DNA of 64,000 nucleotides from Xylaria sp. FL1777 (taxonomy: Eukaryota > Ascomycota > Sordariomycetes > Xylariales > Xylariaceae): positions 1-64,000 of the forward strand of contig MU400576.1 in assembly GCA_022578965.1 (NCBI GenBank). Reading direction: 5' to 3'. Numbering within the stretch: the stretch's first letter is position 1; every line of letters starts with the position of its first letter. The notes under the pieces are model-generated. The model had not been told where the DNA came from. It ran no database searches and was given only the letters and a program-made list of their open reading frames with translations. Positions 59,383 to 64,000 of this stretch are shown here, in pieces. The position numbers and the translations under genes were made by a program.

Positions 59383-60317
59383 ATGTCGCCTGACACTCTC
59401 TCACTTACCGGAAAGACGGCCTTGGTCACCGGTTCGGGAAGGGCAAACGGCATCGGCGCTGCCATTGCTAAGGCTTTAGCTCGGAATGGCGCGTCTGTTG
59501 CAATTCACTTCGTTTCAGAGAAGTCGAGAGCCGGAGCCCAGAAAGTAGCAGCCGACATCTCCAGCGAGTTTGGGAGCAAGACTACCATTGTACAAGGCTC
59601 AGTAGTCAATCCCGATACCGCAAGAATGATGGTGAAGAGAACATTACAAGGGCTAGAGGCCGATCACATTGACATCCTGGGTATGTATACATGACTGGAT
59701 ATCTAGAACACTGATTAACACGTTATTGCTCTCCAGTTAACAACGCTGGGCATGCAAGCAGCACACAAAGTATCATTGAGGTCACACAAGAAGATATCGA
59801 TCAAGAATTTGGTGTCAATGCCTTCGGTGTCATTTATATGGCGCAGGCGGTTGTCGGCCTAGGGAAAATGCCCAGTGGTGGGCGCATCGTGAACATCGGT
59901 AGTATCTCCTCAAAAACATGCGCTGCTGGAGTTTCTCTCTACAATGCCGCGAAGGCTGCGCAAGACAGCTTGACAGCTGGTCTTGCAAGCGACGTAAGTC
60001 TACATATTTTCCTTCTCAAGACAGAACGCTTTTCCTAAATGAAAGAAATTGCGCAGCTTGGTCGCACTCACGGAATCACTGTCAACTCGCTCGCGCCGGG
60101 CCCAATTCCGACAGACATGTCGGCGCCATATCTAATCAATCCAGACGGAACTCCCAACGCAATTGGAAATAGCATGGCTGCACTTTCGCGGGCGGGAGAC
60201 CGCCTTGGAAATGTAGAGGACATGGCTGATGCCGCGCTTCTTCTAGTTTCGGAGAAGAGCCGCTGGATCACTGCGCAGTGGATCTCAGTTAGCGGAGGCG
60301 TAACGACGACGATGTGA
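59383..60317 (+). CDS. Short-chain dehydrogenase/reductase, 271 aa
   Basis: Three exons, 59383-59680, 59737-59993 and 60057-60317. The cofactor loop TGSGRANGIG (16-25) has the longer form seen in NADPH-preferring reductases. VNNAG (100-104), Ser155 in NIGSIS, Tyr168 and Lys172 (YNAAK) complete the active site. The C-terminal part, with GITVNSLAPGPIPTDM, is classical. It is similar in style to fungal 3-oxoacyl or polyketide ketoreductases; the substrate is unknown. The start is set at MSPDTLSL; the frame upstream lacks another ATG. Its promoter carries two copies of the CCGTGAA element shared with the downstream regulator, and it diverges from the P450, so co-regulation is likely. Confidence 0.9.
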
Positions 60318-60653
60318 TGTGGACTTTACTTGATGCATCATATTCATGTCATTTAGATCCCGCACTTTCCCATGGCAATAGAATTTATTCTCTTCCCAAT
60401 CTATCGCGTCGTGAGCACTGTCAGATCTGTCCAGTAACCTAAGCCAAAAAGAAACAACCCCTTTCGCGGCCGTAGTCTTAATCTGGGATAGTCAGGTCCT
60501 CGATAATAAATAAGCAGATCCACTTCACGGAAATCCGTGAAGACAGATTTGGCTGACTAAGAAAGTCAGTGAAGATGAAACTAAGCCCAAGTATGGTCAA
60601 CTAAAGTATCTCTTAAAATAATTTATCTGTTGCTTCCTTTCCCTTTTCGAAAT
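60318..60653. other. Intergenic, 336 bp, regulator promoter
   Basis: Short gap between the SDR stop and the regulator ATG. It contains the perfect TTCACGG-N4-CCGTGAA palindrome and, just downstream, a second inverted repeat CTGACT-N5-AGTCAG (60553-60569) also followed by TGAA. Confidence 0.6.
60524..60541 (+). promoter_or_regulatory. Perfect inverted repeat TTCACGG-N4-CCGTGAA
   Basis: Seven-base arms are perfectly complementary around the spacer AAAT. It lies 113 bp upstream of the C2HC/Zn2Cys6 regulator ATG. CGG-Nx-CCG inverted triplets are the classical target of Zn2Cys6 homodimers, so autoregulation by the adjacent gene is a natural reading. Copies of the right half occur in the SDR promoter. 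Confidence 0.6.
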
Positions 60654-62511
60654 ATGATTGATTCACAAGGGGGCGTAACTTTAAACCCAACCCGCCAGCA
60701 CTCCTGTTTACTTTGCCAAAAGACATTTGAGCATGGTGAGAGATGCGCAATGCGCATGAGGTATGTCATACGACCTGCTAACACATATTCTAGAGGCTTC
60801 CACAAAAAGACATCACTATTATTGTCGCTCTAAACCGGATGACACCAAGGGATCTCGCAAGAGGTCTTGTAGTGCCTGCGTCCGTGCGAAAGCTCGTTGC
60901 TTGTGGCGAGCCGATGTTGGTCTAGATGGCTGCCTGCGGTGTAATAAACGCGGTGTCACATGCGAGTATGATACAACAACCATACGACGTAAGGTGCCAG
61001 GTAAAGCCTGTGAGGATACCATATTGGCTGTAACCATTCAAACGGGACGGAATGATAGCGGTGAAGGGAGCAGCACAACTCTCGGATCTACTAGAAGTCC
61101 TTCTCATAACGAGACTACGTTGTTCAACGCATCCGATCATGCCTATCTTGCTATGGGAACTGCAACCGAGTCATCATTTCTCGACAGTATAAATGTTACC
61201 TTTGATGATCTTATATTCGACATCGAAAATTTGCCGTATCGAGAAGTCAACTCAATGTCCGTTGCCTGCAGCAAAATAGCAAAATTATCCTCTACTATAA
61301 CGAGTCCTCCATCGCCCTGGGCCTATCATCTGTCAAAAACACCTTTCTTTTCTATTCGTGATTTTACGAGACCTGACCATGTGGCTTTGAAAACCGTGGC
61401 AATGCGGATCCTCAGGTCTTACCCCTCCATGATGCTAGTAAAAGGGACACTTCCGCCTTTCATTCATTCTTCGGTATACGCACGACCCATGCTAGATGAC
61501 GCTCATAAAGAACACCAAGTTAGTTCTCTGCATATCTCCCTCTACATGAACACTCGACCATGCCACACCGATGACCGATAGCTTTGATATTCAAGTCATA
61601 CAGGGAGAGTCAAACAATGCTAACAGTCGGTGAGTACACAGTCATTAGTTACTTGCTGGAACCTCGTTCGATCCTTCAAGACACAGACCGGTGCGAACAA
61701 AAGCAGTTGGGTGTGGGGGCAGATCTGGCACGAGCAAGAGAGAATCTTGGCCGAGGTAAGCTCTGATTGATGACATTACGAGACTCAGCAATTTACAATA
61801 GTAAGTACTCTAGCTTCGACCGATGGGAACTCCTGGATGCTTTGCAAGCTTTGCTTGTTTTCTGTTTATTGCGCCTTCATGACGTCCCAGTTGGTCATGC
61901 CGTCTTCGACGTTTCCCTGCTCACAACGGTCAATGTAAGTCAATCAAGGTCTCATCTTATCTTGGCTCCGAATTATTGAACTTTAGCGCTCCTCCCAACT
62001 AATTATTTGGGTAGCTTGTCTCTCGAGCATTGAGGTCGTCTGTCGAGGACTCTTTCGATTGCACGGTCTCTCAAGACCCCGCCCTGGCACGGAGGGACTG
62101 GATTTTCCTCGAATCCAGAAGACGGTTAGTGTCATCATACGCTTGGGATGTATCAAGAGGACTGCTAATTAAGAGCCAAGCACGGTACTAATATTCCAGA
62201 TTGTTGGGCTTCTAGTAGATATCTCGACTGCGGTCTCCTATTTCTCCATTGGCGGTCTTGTTCTAGTCCCTCTGCCAAGTGCAAGCGCATTGTGGGACAC
62301 GCAAAATTTCGAAAAATGGAAGCCAGAATATAGAAAATGGCATGGAGAACATACAATATATGGTCTTTCTGATACCGGTTGTTTAACTAGGCTTCAAACT
62401 ACAGGTGATGGAATCATGTCTAGTACTGTAGAGTGGGAAGGTTGGAGCGCAGAAGTTGGCGATATAGCAACATTGGTTATGGTTATTGGGGAACTACTAA
62501 AGAGCCAATGA
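60654..62511 (+). CDS. C2HC plus Zn2Cys6 transcription factor, possible frameshift
   Basis: Exons read as 60654-60735, 60794 to about 61520, about 61570-61629, 61707-61755, 61806-61934, 62015-62128 and 62200-62511. A zinc-finger-like Cys18, Cys21, His34, Cys38 forms only after intron 1 is removed. A Zn2Cys6 cluster follows at Cys53, 56, 63, 74, 77 and 84 (CX2CX6CX10CX2CX6C). Later exons carry the middle-homology/C-terminal blocks of this regulator family: RWVWGQIWHEQERI, WELLDALQALLVF, ARRDWIFLESRRR and PLPSASALWD. Between exon 2 and exon 3 no AG acceptor restores the frame: the family-like PMTDSFDIQ reading is shifted relative to the exon 2 frame. A 1-2 base indel, real or a sequencing error, is suspected. 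Likely the local regulator of the P450/SDR pair. Confidence 0.8.
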
Positions 62512-62958
62512 GAATAAGGGAATCCAAGGTCTACACGCCAAAGTTTTCCTCTTACATGTACTAACCTATACGTGTTATATGCAAAATCACCAATAGCGTC
62601 CCTGCTAACTACTTAAAACCCCGGTCCTCCGCGCTACACCGGGTCGCTTTGGTCTCGGCGTTATGGACCTACCTGAAGAACCGTTTTGGAAGAATACGGG
62701 GCGGTTGACCTCGCTCGTCCTACCCCGAAAAATGCTGCTCTGTGCCTTCGTTTTCAGCGAATGAAGTGTCAATGAGTGAAACGTAATATCTATTATAGTC
62801 GCCAAAAAATATAACAATTTTTGTAATAATTGTGCAAAGTTCGAAGGACAACCTAAGCTTAATTAAGGAAATGGGCTTCAAATTGGGGCACTTGACTTAT
62901 TCGGGGTCCACGGATTCTTGGCGGGCCCCCATAGACGCCCATTGTAAAACCCCTAATC
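62512..62958. other. Intergenic, about 450 bp
   Basis: Convergent gap between the regulator and the last gene. It includes a GC-rich patch near 62630-62730 with no recognisable gene, and AT-rich flanks. The minus-strand frame at 62605-62817 is unsupported. Confidence 0.4.
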
Positions 62959-64000
62959 TCACTCCTTAGAAACCTCTCTCTCTCCTCCTTCCTCCCTTCT
63001 TCTCTCTCTCTCCTCTCTTTGTTTCTTTCTTTTCTCTCTTCTTCTCTCTTTTGCATTCTTTCTTCGTTCTAGGATCTTATCTTTTTCCAATCTCACATAC
63101 GCCGTATCGGTCCTACTTCAGTTAGGTAAGAGACATCACAAATATATAAATGTAATAGACAAAAAGTATATAAAGTCGTAGTGACTCACCAATCATCTTT
63201 AACAAGCGGTCCCAAGGTCTCCATCATCTGTTGGCCTGGGATATGCTGAATGAAGCTGACTTTGCCGACCCCTGACTCCTTCCCCTCGATGACTTTTTGT
63301 ATTGTATCAACTAAGCACGGGTCATCCGGGTGGCTTCTGAAATCTGCTAGAAATCTGGATTGCCCAATACTTCAGCAGAGACACAAGGAGATGCGGGTGC
63401 AGAGCATTGCGTACCTCTCAGTTGTGATGTCTTCCCCATATGGAAGCTCATACAGAGCATATTCGCTTGGCACTGATGTGCTTGATTCACCCTTTTCGCT
63501 AATGCTCTCTGAGGGCCTTCTCCCCCAATATTCATCCTCTTTACCCCTTTCATCGTGAAGCCTTTGTTCAAGGAGAAGAAGCCGAGCTAGGCCTTTAAGT
63601 TCGTTGGTTTTGCATGTACCAAGTTTAAAAAGCATGGTGTTGATTCGTGAGCGTTCAAGACAGTCCCAAAATACCTCAAAGTTGTGGCCCCGATATTTCC
63701 AAAGGCGATACTCGTAAGCTAATTATACCTATTCAGACACCAGATTTCTGTACAATTAGCTGGGTTAGAGACCACATACCTAGGCCACGACGGCTGAGAT
63801 CAATAGTATTCGTGCGAGTAGCGATGGCGGCGATCCCCCGCGGGTTAGAATATACCTGCCTTCCATCAAAGGCAACACAAGAACAATCGACATCGATGCC
63901 AGTCAATATCTCACTGATAGATTTATATAATCGGAGGATGACCTAATAAGTCAATACGCGTTAGTAATATGGTGATATCTAAAAGTAGTACCACATCTAT
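62959..64000 (-). CDS. Conserved fungal protein, 5'-partial, off the right edge
   Basis: Four exons are legible on the minus strand: 63942-63780, 63718-63415, 63369-63190 and 63112-62959. The 5' part continues past 64000; an acceptor with a TACTAAC branch point precedes 63942. The frame gives IDVDCSCVAFDGRQVYSNPRG-type sequence, then SRRGLAYEYRLWKYRG and GLARLLLLEQRLHDERGK, ALYELPYGED, and SFIQHIPGQQ...KDDWTDTAY. These blocks recall a fungal family whose members often also carry ankyrin repeats; none are visible here. The last exon ends in an Arg/Glu/Lys-rich tail encoded by a CT microsatellite. Function unknown; the family link is from memory. Confidence 0.65.
62969..63062. repeat. CT-rich microsatellite inside the last exon
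   Basis: A long pyrimidine tract (CTCTCTCTCCTCCTT and similar) that on the minus strand is translated as an Arg/Glu/Lys-rich tail. Such tracts are prone to length change, so the end of the protein may differ between strains. Confidence 0.7.

Overview
The window reads as nuclear DNA of a filamentous ascomycete, probably a Sordariomycete (the class is an inference). It has widely spaced genes with short GT-AG introns of about 55-125 bp, CTAAC/CTAAT branch points just upstream of the AG, and typical fungal families: sedolisin, Ayg1-like hydrolase, C2HC plus Zn2Cys6 regulator, GH43, Sed5 syntaxin and Gna1. A roughly 4.2 kb AT-rich block at the left end looks like DNA destroyed by repeat-induced point mutation. 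All exon limits come from reading splice signals and frame continuity by eye; no transcript or database was consulted.

Layout. 1-4.3 kb: AT-rich gene-free block with hairpins at its left margin. 5.9-8.2 kb: seven-exon sedolisin (S53) protease. 10.2-11.7 kb (-): fatty-acid-desaturase-like membrane enzyme. 13.8-14.4 kb: small conserved unknown protein. 15.1-26.7 kb: two very large, disordered genes, both on the minus strand. 29.5-30.5 kb: Sed5-type Qa-SNARE. 31.9-41.2 kb: sugar and polyol enzymes (aldo-keto reductase, zinc polyol dehydrogenase, KduD-like SDR) followed by an Ayg1-like alpha/beta hydrolase. 42.6-43.2 kb (-): glucosamine-6-phosphate N-acetyltransferase. 45.1-48.7 kb: class 3 (sn-1 diacylglycerol-type) lipase. 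48.9-49.1 kb: homopolymers around a 10-N assembly gap. 49.2-50.2 kb (-): intracellular GH43 glycosidase. 51.0-53.6 kb (-): F-box protein and a single-pass Ser/Thr-rich membrane protein. 54.6-55.9 kb: GT25-type glycosyltransferase with a GC-AG intron. 56.2-62.5 kb: cytochrome P450, SDR and C2HC plus Zn2Cys6 regulator. 63.0-64.0 kb (-): 5'-partial conserved gene running off the right edge.

The most interesting region is 56.2-62.5 kb. A divergent P450/SDR pair is followed by a zinc-cluster regulator, and the SDR and regulator promoters share a rare element. It is a perfect 7-bp inverted repeat, TTCACGG-N4-CCGTGAA, 113 bp upstream of the regulator ATG, with two degenerate copies 190-280 bp upstream of the SDR ATG. 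CGG-Nx-CCG is the kind of site bound by Zn2Cys6 dimers, so this may be a small self-regulated oxidation/reduction cassette. No backbone synthase is visible. The regulator appears to carry one reading-frame break.

Other points for follow-up are two in-frame 3' splice sites inside the Sed5 membrane anchor that differ by exactly 14 codons, a GC-AG intron, a marked GC3 contrast between the 32-50 kb enzymes and the 52-63 kb genes, and a dispersed TAGGTACCTA-type motif in many intergenic regions.
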